Part shown: one piece after another, positions 33,271 through 45,598 of the stretch | Layout: each line of letters starts with the position of its first letter | How positions within the stretch are numbered: the stretch's first letter is position 1 | Source of the DNA: Aedes albopictus | Lineage: Eukaryota > Arthropoda > Insecta > Diptera > Culicidae | Reading direction: 5' to 3' | Length of the DNA: 64,000 bases | Assembly: GCF_035046485.1 (NCBI RefSeq) | Contig: NC_085138.1 | Location: forward strand, 444,269,204 to 444,333,203 | The notes under the pieces: generated by a model | The model's database searches: none | Told to the model about the DNA's origin: nothing | Seen by the model: only the letters and a program-made list of their open reading frames with translations | Translations under genes and position numbers: made by a program

Positions 33271-36200
33271 TGAAAATGCTTTGACATCCATGTGCACAAC
33301 AGAACATGTGCTCGATGAACAAATTGAGATTTGAAATTATGAAAAGAAATCCACGTACTCCGGTGAGACTCGAACTCACGACTCCCAATTCGCTAGACGG
33401 GCGCTTCTATTCCTTCAAGCTACGGAGTCACTCGACTATCTCCGTCGCCAGCAGGCCTAGAACTGAACTCGATTCCACAATCGCACATGGTTATCTTCTT
33501 TTCACAATCCAAACCCCCTTCGGATGGGATTAGATGAACATCTAACACATTGTCTGTTGTGCACATGTATGTCAAAGCGAGAGAGGAAGTTATTTTTAAT
33601 TGTCGAGAGCTTCGGGCACTGCCTTCCAATCACTTATTGGTATGGCAATTAGTGTGCAGTCGGACTCTCGACGGGTCGGTCCTCGGCCGACCGAATACGG
33701 TAAGGGTGACCGTAGCACCTTACAAATGTCAATTTCTTGATTTTGCTTTGGCTGACCAAGCCATGTGGGAAATTACACTGTTGAAAATGCTTTGACATCC
33801 ATGTGCACAACAGAACATGTGCTCGATGAACAAATTGAGATTTGAAATTATGAAAAGAAATCCACGTACTCCGGTGAGACTCGAACTCACGACTCCCAAT
33901 TCGCTAGACGGGCGCTTCTATTCCTTCAAGCTACGGAGTCACTCGACTATCTCCGTCGCCAGCAGGCCTAGAACTGAACTCGATTCCACAATCGCACATG
34001 GTTATCTTCTTTTCACAATCCAAACCCCCTTCGGATGGGATTAGATGAACATCTAACACATTGTCTGTTGTGCACATGTATGTCAAAGCGAGAGAGGAAG
34101 TTATTTTTAATTGTCGAGAGCTTCGGGCACTGCCTTCCAATCACTTATTGGTATGGCAATTAGTGTGCAGTCGGACTCTCGACGGGTCGGTCCTCGGCCG
34201 ACCGAATACGGTAAGGGTGACCGTAGCACCTTACAAATGTCAATTTCTTGATTTTGCTTTGGCTGACCAAGCCATGTGGGAAATTACACTGTTGAAAATG
34301 CTTTGACATCCATGTGCACAACAGAACATGTGCTCGATGAACAAATTGAGATTTGAAATTATGAAAAGAAATCCACGTACTCCGGTGAGACTCGAACTCA
34401 CGACTCCCAATTCGCTAGACGGGCGCTTCTATTCCTTCAAGCTACGGAGTCACTCGACTATCTCCGTCGCCAGCAGGCCTAGAACTGAACTCGATTCCAC
34501 AATCGCACATGGTTATCTTCTTTTCACAATCCAAACCCCCTTCGGATGGGATTAGATGAACATCTAACACATTGTCTGTTGTGCACATGTATGTCAAAGC
34601 GAGAGAGGAAGTTATTTTTAATTGTCGAGAGCTTCGGGCACTGCCTTCCAATCACTTATTGGTATGGCAATTAGTGTGCAGTCGGACTCTCGACGGGTCG
34701 GTCCTCGGCCGACCGAATACGGTAAGGGTGACCGTAGCACCTTACAAATGTCAATTTCTTGATTTTGCTTTGGCTGACCAAGCCATGTGGGAAATTACAC
34801 TGTTGAAAATGCTTTGACATCCATGTGCACAACAGAACATGTGCTCGATGAACAAATTGAGATTTGAAATTATGAAAAGAAATCCACGTACTCCGGTGAG
34901 ACTCGAACTCACGACTCCCAATTCGCTAGACGGGCGCTTCTATTCCTTCAAGCTACGGAGTCACTCGACTATCTCCGTCGCCAGCAGGCCTAGAACTGAA
35001 CTCGATTCCACAATCGCACATGGTTATCTTCTTTTCACAATCCAAACCCCCTTCGGATGGGATTAGATGAACATCTAACACATTGTCTGTTGTGCACATG
35101 TATGTCAAAGCGAGAGAGGAAGTTATTTTTAATTGTCGAGAGCTTCGGGCACTGCCTTCCAATCACTTATTGGTATGGCAATTAGTGTGCAGTCGGACTC
35201 TCGACGGGTCGGTCCTCGGCCGACCGAATACGGTAAGGGTGACCGTAGCACCTTACAAATGTCAATTTCTTGATTTTGCTTTGGCTGACCAAGCCATGTG
35301 GGAAATTACACTGTTGAAAATGCTTTGACATCCATGTGCACAACAGAACATGTGCTCGATGAACAAATTGAGATTTGAAATTATGAAAAGAAATCCACGT
35401 ACTCCGGTGAGACTCGAACTCACGACTCCCAATTCGCTAGACGGGCGCTTCTATTCCTTCAAGCTACGGAGTCACTCGACTATCTCCGTCGCCAGCAGGC
35501 CTAGAACTGAACTCGATTCCACAATCGCACATGGTTATCTTCTTTTCACAATCCAAACCCCCTTCGGATGGGATTAGATGAACATCTAACACATTGTCTG
35601 TTGTGCACATGTATGTCAAAGCGAGAGAGGAAGTTATTTTTAATTGTCGAGAGCTTCGGGCACTGCCTTCCAATCACTAGCGAATTGGGAGTCGTGAGTT
35701 CGAGTCTCACCGGAGTACGTGGATTTCTTTTCATAATTTCAAATCTCAATTTGTTCATCGAGCACATGTTCTGTTGTGCACATGGATGTCAAAGCATTTT
35801 CAACAGTGTAATTTCCCACATGGCTTGGTCAGCCAAAGCAAAATCAAGAAATTGACATTTGTAAGGTGCTACGGTCACCCTTACCGTATTCGGTCGGCCG
35901 AGGACCGACCCGTCGAGAGTCCGACTGCACACTAATTGCCATACCAATAAGTGATTGGAAGGCAGTGCCCGAAGCTCTCGACAATTAAAAATAACTTCCT
36001 CTCTCGCTTTGACATACATGTGCACAACAGACAATGTGTTAGATGTTCATCTAATCCCATCCGAAGGGGGTTTGGATTGTGAAAAGAAGATAACCATGTG
36101 CGATTGTGGAATCGAGTTCAGTTCTAGGCCTGCTGGCGACGGAGATAGTCGAGTGACTCCGTAGCTTGAAGGAATAGAAGCGCCCGTCTAGCGAATTGGG

Positions 36201-37901
36201 AGTCGTGAGTTCGAGTCTCACCGGAGTACGTGGATTTCTTTTCATAATTTCAAATCTCAATTTGTTCATCGAGCACATGTTCTGTTGTGCACATGGATGT
36301 CAAAGCATTTTCAACAGTGTAATTTCCCACATGGCTTGGTCAGCCAAAGCAAAATCAAGAAATTGACATTTGTAAGGTGCTACGGTCACCCTTACCGTAT
36401 TCGGTCGGCCGAGGACCGACCCGTCGAGAGTCCGACTGCACACTAATTGCCATACCAATAAGTGATTGGAAGGCAGTGCCCGAAGCTCTCGACAATTAAA
36501 AATAACTTCCTCTCTCGCTTTGACATACATGTGCACAACAGACAATGTGTTAGATGTTCATCTAATCCCATCCGAAGGGGGTTTGGATTGTGAAAAGAAG
36601 ATAACCATGTGCGATTGTGGAATCGAGTTCAGTTCTAGGCCTGCTGGCGACGGAGATAGTCGAGTGACTCCGTAGCTTGAAGGAATAGAAGCGCCCGTCT
36701 AGCGAATTGGGAGTCGTGAGTTCGAGTCTCACCGGAGTACGTGGATTTCTTTTCATAATTTCAAATCTCAATTTGTTCATCGAGCACATGTTCTGTTGTG
36801 CACATGGATGTCAAAGCATTTTCAACAGTGTAATTTCCCACATGGCTTGGTCAGCCAAAGCAAAATCAAGAAATTGACATTTGTAAGGTGCTACGGTCAC
36901 CCTTACCGTATTCGGTCGGCCGAGGACCGACCCGTCGAGAGTCCGACTGCACACTAATTGCCATACCAATAAGTGATTGGAAGGCAGTGCCCGAAGCTCT
37001 CGACAATTAAAAATAACTTCCTCTCTCGCTTTGACATACATGTGCACAACAGACAATGTGTTAGATGTTCATCTAATCCCATCCGAAGGGGGTTTGGATT
37101 GTGAAAAGAAGATAACCATGTGCGATTGTGGAATCGAGTTCAGTTCTAGGCCTGCTGGCGACGGAGATAGTCGAGTGACTCCGTAGCTTGAAGGAATAGA
37201 AGCGCCCGTCTAGCGAATTGGGAGTCGTGAGTTCGAGTCTCACCGGAGTACGTGGATTTCTTTTCATAATTTCAAATCTCAATTTGTTCATCGAGCACAT
37301 GTTCTGTTGTGCACATGGATGTCAAAGCATTTTCAACAGTGTAATTTCCCACATGGCTTGGTCAGCCAAAGCAAAATCAAGAAATTGACATTTGTAAGGT
37401 GCTACGGTCACCCTTACCGTATTCGGTCGGCCGAGGACCGACCCGTCGAGAGTCCGACTGCACACTAATTGCCATACCAATAAGTGATTGGAAGGCAGTG
37501 CCCGAAGCTCTCGACAATTAAAAATAACTTCCTCTCTCGCTTTGACATACATGTGCACAACAGACAATGTGTTAGATGTTCATCTAATCCCATCCGAAGG
37601 GGGTTTGGATTGTGAAAAGAAGATAACCATGTGCGATTGTGGAATCGAGTTCAGTTCTAGGCCTGCTGGCGACGGAGATAGTCGAGTGACTCCGTAGCTT
37701 GAAGGAATAGAAGCGCCCGTCTAGCGAATTGGGAGTCGTGAGTTCGAGTCTCACCGGAGTACGTGGATTTCTTTTCATAATTTCAAATCTCAATTTGTTC
37801 ATCGAGCACATGTTCTGTTGTGCACATGGATGTCAAAGCATTTTCAACAGTGTAATTTCCCACATGGCTTGGTCAGCCAAAGCAAAATCAAGAAATTGAC
37901 A
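33271..37901. mobile_element. Tandem-then-inverted array of 511-bp tRNA-like units
   Basis: About 4.7 units run in one orientation (33,271-35,678; unit landmarks every 511 bp at 33,306, 33,817, 34,328, 34,839 and 35,350). About 4.3 units then run in the other (35,679-37,901). The units give identical translations and look almost identical base for base. The flip joins non-mirror unit positions ('caatcact' to 'ctagcgaattgg', sharing 'ct'). Each unit has a tRNA-like segment (minus strand on the left, plus on the right, so divergent), inverted copies of a 'ctttgacat..catgtgcacaaca' motif, and a GC-rich 'ggtcctcggccgacc' palindrome. Short ORFs in the units are not credible genes. It may be an amplified SINE-derived element or, in part, an assembly artefact. 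Confidence 0.9.
33356..33430 (-). repeat. tRNA-like segment, first of the 511-bp units (pattern repeats)
   Basis: Read on the minus strand it gives 'tagcttgaaggaatagaagc', then 'gtctagcgaattgggagtc', then the B-box-like 'gagttcgagtctc'. It resembles a tRNA-derived SINE head of the type at 13,612 and 63,115. It recurs every 511 bp, and on the plus strand in the right half (for example about 36,160-36,230). An intact anticodon arm and acceptor stem are not evident. Confidence 0.6.
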
Positions 37902-37912
37902 CTTAAATGAGT
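37902..37912. repeat. 11-bp direct repeat 'cttaaatgagt', right copy
   Basis: This is the partner of 33,260-33,270. After it the 24-bp repeat resumes, so the whole 4.63-kb structure is a discrete insertion in older repeat DNA. Confidence 0.8.
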
Positions 37913-38450
37913 GCCTGAATGATTCCCGAAGAAGTTCCCGAAGGAATCCCTGAATATTTGAAGATGTTTCTTGTGCAATCTTTGAAAAAGATCCTCAAGA
38001 AACTTTTCAGTGTTTCTAGAAAAACTTACTCAAAAACTCCAGCAGAAGTTTCGGAAGAAATTTCTTTAGTGACTCCAAAAGTATTCTGTCGAAAAATTTC
38101 AGAAAAAACTCTGAAGGAGCTCCCTAATAAACGCCTAAAGAAATTCCTGTAGGATTACAAGAAAGTTTCTGGATTATAAGAAGAAATTCGTGGAGGAATC
38201 CCTTGAAAATACTGAAAAGTTTTCTACGTGAATTTCTGAAGGAACTCCTGGAGAAATCCCTGAAGCATTTTCTAGAGATTTTTTTGGGACGAATCTATGA
38301 AGGAGATCTTTGAGCAATCTCTGAGGGAGTACCTATAGAGAAACCCATTAAGAAATTTCTGTAGAAGACTCTCCAGGAATCCCTGGAAAAAAACTCCAGC
38401 AGAAATCCCTCAAAGAATTCCAGGAGGAATCTCCAAAGAAATTTTCGCTT
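37913..38450. repeat. 24-bp GAATCC repeat block, right of the array
   Basis: It contains 'gaagaagttcccgaagg', 'ggaatccctgaat' and similar units, continuing the block interrupted at 33,270. Confidence 0.75.
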
Positions 38451-40517
38451 GCTACGATCTGCGATAGAATCAGAGTTTAAAAGTTTCATTTTCAATGAAT
38501 ATAATCACCATGGATTTTGAAAGTTCTCAACTAAGGGATCGAAACAAAATTCATTTTGGTGAATGATTTTTTTTTCTAATTCTTTCGTTTTTCTGTCAGT
38601 GACAATTTTCACTGAGAAACAAAACTAGGCCATAACTCCCGATTAAACTTCCAGTCACCACAAAACTTGGGTATAGTAATTAATTGGAACAATATTCATC
38701 TGTTCCATTTGTTCATATCGTCGAATTATGCGTTTGCTAACAGTAATTAATTATTTCAAGATGTGCAAGAAAATACGAATGACAGGGAATTGAATGAAAA
38801 AAAAAGCCTTCAGCTGACAATGAATGTGGCGAAACACGAATGAAAAAATGAGAATGTCAATTTTCATTTTGATTCTTCGAATTTTTACAATCTGGTTGGA
38901 ATCCTTAAAAAGATAACTTTTTCCGCCATCCCTGTTCTGCGAACGCTGCTGAACGAGCCTCCACAAGCTAATATGCCTGCTCATTAGAATAACAGTCAAG
39001 TTGAGAGTTCTCCCGAGTGCGATAGGGATAACTTCCATGTCTGTTCGCGCCGCCAGCGATGCGATGATGCGATTGAAGTGCTCCTCCACATCGAAGCGAG
39101 CTGATTTGGCTTTGTTTGCTTATGCTTGCTGCAAATATAATATATCACCTCGCTCGATTGCATTGAGTTGTAGGAGTAGGTCTGGAAAAAAACTGCATGT
39201 ATTCCGGGAGCTGGACTGGTCCACTGCTCGGTGAAGTCATATGTTTGGGGTTTATGGATGGATGATAATCTCGCATGAATTATATTTAGCTTATTAGGTA
39301 TGTCATTCAAAATTTCTTCTTTTATCATTAATCACTCTCAATGCTCTCGCGACCTCAATTCTCCCTTTCCGAATTGAAATGTAGAAGTGCTTCCAGCAGA
39401 TGACAAATATGACTTCGAGAATTAAAAATTCAATTGTCATTTATCATCGAAGAAACAAGAGCGACAAAATCCTAGATAGCAGAGGCGAAATCGCACATTT
39501 CGGATTGGTATAGAAATTGGCAAATACACATACGACCCCATCGTCGTCCCCAAAAAAAAGTTCTATAATTGGGAGGAATTTCGCGAATAGACCCACAGTT
39601 CATCCTATATGCACGTTGTTCTCATCCTCCCTCACTCAATACAGGCAATCCCAAACATTCAAAGCCAAAGCACAATCGGCAAAGAGTCATATCATCATCG
39701 CGCGACTCCTACCCATCTCTTATAGAGTGGAGCCCTCGCGTCGTTCGCGGTCGAGTGGGTGGCTCTGGCCACTGGACAACGGAAAACAAAAGAAAAAATA
39801 AAATTTGGACAAAAATTGAGAAAAATGAACGCGAAAAAAAATTATATTAAAACCCTAATTTATATCGCCCGCGTCTCGTCGTTGTCGATTCGAGGGGGGT
39901 TTTGCTCTTATGCTCTTGGTCTGCCTGCACAACTGAGAGACCGCGAAGGGATGCGAAGGGACTTTTGCACAGGAATTGCAACGGTCGTCCCTCGTCCTGG
40001 ACCTAACGCTTTCGTCTCCATTGTTTTTGTTAATTAATGTTTAATCAGCACGGCACAAGTGAACTGTGCGAGGTAGGTTGGCAGCCGGCTTAGATAGAGC
40101 GAAAAGGATTTGCAGTTTTTTTCCTGGATTTTTGCATATTCGATCCTGGAAGAGGGAAAAACATCCGCACTGAAGTTTCGTTTTTTTTTTTTTTTGTGGG
40201 AGTGGGTGGTATCGATTTTGAGGACTCTCGTCGCATTCGTGTATGGATTTTGATTTTATAGAAGAGATGGTCAGGAACCACTTACTGTTTGCCAAATTCG
40301 AACGTACTCAGTGCATACACAATTGTCTCTTTGTCGTGTCATTCACTGAAACTGAATGTCGACATGAAATTTGATTTTTATATATCGATGAGTGACAGAG
40401 TTATTCACAGAGAGTATGTTATTGGATACAAAATTTTTCAATTCTTCGTATTCCAAACAAATGATTTAAACAGCTATTCGTTTGATCACTTCACCTTATG
40501 TTTGTGACAATAGCAAA
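38451..40517. other. Low-repeat sequence without a supported gene
   Basis: Several frames of 80-112 codons overlap on both strands (38,751-40,295), but none shows domain motifs, consistent codon use or convincing splice context. It may be host intergenic or intronic DNA. Confidence 0.35.
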
Positions 40518-40519
40518 TA

Positions 40520-41116
40520 CAGTATGCGGCAGGAAAAAATGCGAAAGTGTTTTTCAACTGCAAACCTCATTTCCGTCCATTTGAGGTTAACCAATCAATG
40601 TTTCAACGTTCCATGATCTCTTATAGGCTAGTTTTCTGAAAAGTTAATTAAAAATTTTCCCATTTTGGTCACAAACCTTGACATGGCGGCGCCTGAAGTT
40701 GAAGACAATCAGAATTTTTAAACCGCCTTAAAGTACACAGGTCGCTAAATTTCGTATCTGATAAAACAAAATTTTAATTTTTTTCTACAATATCATCAAA
40801 TATATGTACTTTTTTCATCTAGTATGTGAAACTACATGGCTCTGGATCAGAGTGGTCTGGTTGTTCATCGAATTTAAGCTAATTTATTTACTGTTATAGT
40901 CAATTTGTTTAATGACCATTGGGCGCGCAGTTTAATGATACCCGCTTATTAGGCTTACATTATCACATGTTAAATTTCGAATATGTTCATTTTTATTATG
41001 CAGTGCTAGAATATAACATTGACTCATACCTTGTCATGAAAAAATAGTCATATATATCCCATATTCAGCGTGTAATAGTACCTTGAACTTTTCGCATTTT
41101 TTCCCGCCGCACCCTG
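40520..41116. mobile_element. 597-bp MITE with TA target site, Tc1/mariner-like ends
   Basis: It begins 'cagtatgcggcaggaaaaaa' and ends 'ttttttcccgccgcaccctg', with TIRs of about 27 bp bounded by TA on both sides (40,518-40,519 and 41,117-41,118). The interior is noncoding. TA duplication and CAG-type ends fit the Tc1/mariner superfamily; the parent element is not identified. Confidence 0.85.
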
Positions 41117-41118
41117 TA

Positions 41119-41800
41119 TATTATCTTAGTAATTCTCTTGGAATATTACCTTTGAAATAATTTATTTTAATTTCTTGTCCAAAGTATAGCATTTTATTCT
41201 TTTTAATGATATATCTAGCCCTGGACCGGTTAATCTCAGTAAAAACAATAGTAAAATTTAAGCTGGACTTGATGCCATCGCCAACACCAGAAATGGATTT
41301 AAATTTCTGGTTCCCTTCCTTCCAACTTCACAGCACATGGTCAATCGATCATATCACGCCTGCACGTTATGCAACCACCGAACTGTGCCACATCATCTTC
41401 AGAGTAATCAATACTCAATCTGTCACCCTACGCTTGGCAAAATTATCTCTCAATTTGTCCATTAACAACATTCTCTACCTTTTAATAACAAGTTTTTCAG
41501 TATGAGTCAGACATTGCCTAGTCATTTATTAAGCCGCAACACGCAACCGGAGATTGGCAGATTCTAATACAATGCGGTATGAAACATATACAAATGTTGT
41601 ATTAAGGCTTTGCAAATACAAAAATTGGTAGGTGGCAGTGTACCAAAAATTGTATTGGCTTCCTAGAATCTGGAAAAGGAAAATTTCGCATGTGTGCGGG
41701 TGCTCTGTCGTACTGGTTTCTCATTACATATTTGTTCTATTTTTGGACTGGTCATGGCAGCAGCGGCGGCATCAATTACCAAAACTTTTTTAAAAAGAAA
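41119..41800. other. Unassigned sequence with one SINE tail remnant
   Basis: Bases about 41,440-41,485 ('aattatctctcaatttgtcc' then 'caacattctctacc') match the tail of the SINE-like repeats at 13,612 and 23,580. The remainder is unassigned. Confidence 0.4.
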
Positions 41801-41885
41801 TACGGGCAGCGGCGGGAATCGAACCGAGACACTATCATGTTGATACACAGTACCCTGCACTCTAACCAGCACGGCTACAACTGCA
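41800..41885 (-). repeat. tRNA-like SINE head or tRNA pseudogene
   Basis: The minus strand reads 'gttgtagccgtgctggttag' (A-box-like), then about 40 bp later 'ggttcgattcccgccgctgc' (B-box-like). The ends are partly complementary ('gcag..ctgc'), but the anticodon region does not form a standard arm by eye. Confidence 0.5.
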
Positions 41886-41972
41886 CATGGATGGACGAGA
41901 GGCTGAAAGCCATCATTAACAACACAAACGTGGCTTGGTGATGGAAGTGATGAAGCAGCCACACTGCACAAT

Positions 41973-42010
41973 GGGCTTAGAGCCGTATTTACGAAGACAA
42001 AACTGTCTAA
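41973..42010. repeat. Dispersed terminus 'gggcttagagccgtatttac'
   Basis: A reverse-complement relative lies at about 47,674-47,702 ('cttcgtaaatacgactctag'). These could be the ends of one old element enclosing the inverted cluster, or two independent family members. Confidence 0.35.
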
Positions 42011-42139
42011 GCTTGAACTTTAAGTTTTAGGGTCCATTTCTTAACCTCGGCTTAACCGGTAAGCCAGGCTTACCCGTATAGTTAAACCAGGGTTAACGCT
42101 TAAGCCAGAGTGAAGAAATCGGCCCTTGCTTTCTAATAT

Positions 42140-43677
42140 TTTATTTACGATTTCATGATGGATGGTGATGGATCGTTTAATTGGAAATTCCACCAATAAG
42201 CGGCGCCAGAGGTCAAGCAAATTTAAAATTTCATATATCTCAGGACTCTCACCACTTAGAAAGTTGGTGTCCTCGTCAATGTTATTCAGTTATTCAAGGG
42301 CTTACAGTTATTGGTTTACTTGCTTCGAAATTTCGTCACTAGTCGGAGCTAGTTACACATTTGCAAAATCATTCAAATGATTGATATTTTTCGTGAAGTA
42401 ATCAACAAGCTGTAAATTTGTTTTCTTTGAACGTGTCTAGGTCAAGTCAAAGGTTTTTCAACGAGCTATGTATTAGTCATAAATGTGCGACATTCCGTTT
42501 CATTCGGTTCACATAATCCAGAGATATAGCAATTTTACGAAGAACACTCAATTATGAATTACTACTAGAGTTGCTCCAATTTCATGTCAAGTTATCCAAT
42601 CGAGCCCAAATTTGTACCGTTTATAGCTAACTAGTTGGGCAACAGGCAGGTAAAATTTTAGAATATTTGGTGTACTTTAGAAAAAGTTACAGCTTGCTGA
42701 ATATATTCAAAATAATTCATAAAAGTTGCATGCTTCAATTAATTTGCAACTAGCACCGACTACTGGCAGAACCTTGAACCAATCAGCTAATCAACTGAGA
42801 GGCCTTAACCAACCTAACAGCAACACCGAAGACATCAACTTTCTAAGTGATCAGAGTCCTGAGCTATATGGAATATAAAACTTGTTTGTTCACTAGCGCC
42901 GCCTAGTGGTGGAATTTTGAATCAAACCGCTCATCATTTGTTAGTTCTTCACCAGCCAAATAATATTGCCGAAGACACCAGCTCTCTAAGTAATCAGGAC
43001 CATAAGATATTTGGTATAAACATTTCATCAGCGTTACGTCTGTTTGTCTCTGGCATGATAGATATCACAGACACCAAGACATAGCACTTGCGAATGCACC
43101 ATGATCACTTAAATATTTGGTGTATTTGGCAAAGTTATAAGTCAGCCAAGGTCTTACTGGTGATGGGCCGTTTGATTCAAATTTCCACCGCTAGGTAGCG
43201 CTGACGTTGAATATTTTTTTATATTCCATATATCTTGGTTTCTTCGGCAATGTTGTTTGGTTTGTTTATGCCTTTCAGTTGATTAACTGATTGGCTCAAG
43301 ATTCTGCCAGTAGACGGCGCTTGTTGCCAATAAGTAGAAGCATGCAACTTTTACTTATTATCTCGAAAATAATGAGCAGGCTGTAACTTTTTATAAAGTG
43401 TAGGGAAAATTTCCGAATTTTATCTGATAGTTGCACATCTAATTAGCTATAAATGATACACATTTGAGCACGATTGGATAGGTTTACAGGAAGTTAGAGT
43501 GACTCCAGCAAAATGTTTCATATTTGAGTATTCTTCGTTAAACTGCTATATCTCATAATTAAGTGAACCGAATGAAATGAAATTTTGCACATTTATGACT
43601 AATACATAGCTCTTTGAAAAACCTTTGACTTGACTTAAATACGTTCAAAGAAAACAAAATCACAGCTTTTTGATTAC
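42140..43677. repeat. Inverted-repeat cluster of a 'cgccgcctagtgg' family
   Basis: Bases about 42,340-42,730 are the reverse complement of about 43,360-43,677 and its continuation at 45,857-45,910. Between them lie diverged units containing 'agcgccgcctagtggtgg' and 'accaactttctaagtgatca'. A third relative occurs at 46,480-46,990. It is noncoding. The right arm is split by a retroelement. Confidence 0.8.
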
Positions 43678-43880
43678 GTCTGTGCCTGTGTAGTCGCATT
43701 GTTTTGAGGTCCCCGTTTTCGAACGTCCAGTAGTGCATATATGACCGACTAAAATACCGGAGAATCTAACGTGTTTGAGCATAAGCGCCGGAAAATTTCA
43801 CTGAAGTGCAAATTCAGTCAGACTGTATCGGGTATTCTGCGCAAATTACTAAAAATTGTGTGCATAGTTCGACATCCATA

Positions 43881-45598
43881 ATGGCTAAAACCTGCGAGAA
43901 GTGCTCACATTCTATCGACAACAGTGATTTGGTTACAGTTTGCGAAGGTAAATGTGCCAAAACGTTTCATGCCGCCTGTGTTGGTGTCACCGAAACCGAC
44001 TTGTGCGCCCTGTCGTGTAACATCATCTGGATCTGCGATGCCTGCATGGATCTGTTCTATAAGATGCGAGATAGAATGTATGCCGATGCAACAACGAACA
44101 CGAATATCGCCCAACCATCCCGATCAGTTGACGACCAAATCAACGAACTCAAATGCGCTGTGACCGAAATCGCCAGCACTCTCGCACACGTAATACAAAA
44201 GCAAGATGTAGCTGCTCCGTTTCTACACTCCACTCCCGTATCATCGCATGTGCTGCTAGATGGAACTCGTGAGGATGAGATGAATGAAGACCTCCCAAGT
44301 AACAATTTCATTGCTGATTGGTTTTCTTTGATTTTTATTAGGGTTTTATTACAGCAATAATTAAAACTCGCAGTTTTATGACTGCTTTTATGAAAACCAT
44401 TGATAAAATGTTTTATAGTACACTTGAAGATATCCATAAAGACAGATTTTAAGAGTAAACAAAACTTTCCGATTTGTAAACCTTATGGTAATCATTATTA
44501 CCACAATAAAACCGTTAAAACTCTCAACAGATGGCGATCCGTTCGATTTGTAACGACATCTGTTGGTGGAAAAGCAGAACTACGACAGTAAACTTGCTTT
44601 CGTTTTATTTTCGCTGATTATGGTTGTCGCCATATTGAAGAATTAGCTAACGTAAATGGAAAATAGTTCATTTTGCTCAAATTAGCAATGAAATGATAGT
44701 TTGCCACCATTTCCATAAAATGCTCACATAAATAAACTTTCTCTGCTGAGTTTTCTTGTGATTTGACATAGTTTTACTAAATTCACAAATTGATTTATTT
44801 CATTCCAAGATGAAAATATTCACTATTTACGAAGCGTATTAATTTTATGATTCTGCAACCCCAATATTCACGGTAAATTCGAATGCGCATCAGTCTACCA
44901 GCACAACAACTACTGAAATATTGCTTTGAAATAATCGCTTTCTACTTAAGAATGATGTATTCTCCTGAACTTTACGTGCCATCGAAGAAGCTTCTCTGCA
45001 TCTTGAGCTGTCATAGTTTTTGTTGAAAAAAAAAAACAACAACAATCGAGAATTTTTCAACTAGGTTTTAAAATGGGTTTATTGCTACTCTTAATGCGGT
45101 TTGTAAAACCTCTCCGAGAGTGGTCCACTTAGCCGGAAGATGCTCTTAAAGAGGTAATCAAGAGGTTTTGATGTATGATTCAGTTTTATTGCAAGTTTTA
45201 TAAAATTGGTCATGAAGATCTCTTGTAGAGTCGAACAAAATTTAAAATGTTACTTGGGATCCAGCGAAGCAACAGAGAAACAATCGTCGTCGCTTCTCCA
45301 ACCGCCTGAATGTTTTTCGTTGTACCTGACAAACATTGATAAATGCGCCACCGAAAGTGATATTAGTATGATGATATCCCGTTCTTTGAATGTCCCATTA
45401 GCGTGCTGTAGTGAAATAGTTAAGCTTGTTCCAAAATCCAAGAATGCTAGCCTGTTAGATTTTGTGTCATTTAAAGTTTTATTGAATACGAATTTGAAAC
45501 CACTAGCAATGTGCCCATCAACATGGCCCAAGGGAATAAGATATAGAGAGTTTGTGAATCGAGTGAATGAAACATGGAAGCCTCAGACACATGCGTAA
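43881..45598 (+). pseudogene. Retroelement ORF1 with PHD-like zinc finger, split by a MITE
   Basis: The N-terminal part (43,881-44,293) starts MAKTCEKC and holds a C4HC3-type finger: CEKC, CEGKC, FHAAC, then WICDAC. A probable coiled-coil segment follows (DDQINELKCAVTEI). The C-terminal part (45,259-45,598) contains FSLYLTNIDKCATESDI and IVKLVPKSKNASLLDFVSFK, which resembles the C-terminal RNA-binding region of CR1-type ORF1 proteins. Leaving out 44,294-45,258, the two parts total 753 bp, exactly 251 codons including the stop, so they stay in frame. The ATG at 43,881 is chosen because the finger starts there; an upstream in-frame ATG at 43,806 is less likely. Such proteins bind RNA and form the retroelement particle. 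Confidence 0.75.
44294..45258. mobile_element. 965-bp MITE with 'cccaagtaac' TIRs, inserted in ORF1
   Basis: The left end 'cccaagtaacaatttcat' and right end 'aaaatgttacttggg' are inverted, with weaker similarity further inside. There is no transposase ORF; a long A-run lies near 45,028. No target-site duplication is visible at these boundaries, so the exact edges could be off by a few bases. Confidence 0.75.

Noticed and set aside
33306..37811. Sets of identical 69-, 75- and 81-codon frames repeated every 511 bp
   Set aside because: They overlap on both strands, cover the tRNA-like segment and are identical only because the units are. Treated as by-products of the array.
33271..37901. CRISPR-like repeat array
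   Set aside because: There are no unique spacers between repeats, the unit length is 511 bp and the context is eukaryotic. The 17-bp array at 11,838 is rejected for the same reasons.
38751..40295. Overlapping frames of 80-112 codons on both strands
   Set aside because: They overlap each other, lack motifs and have no supported splice sites.
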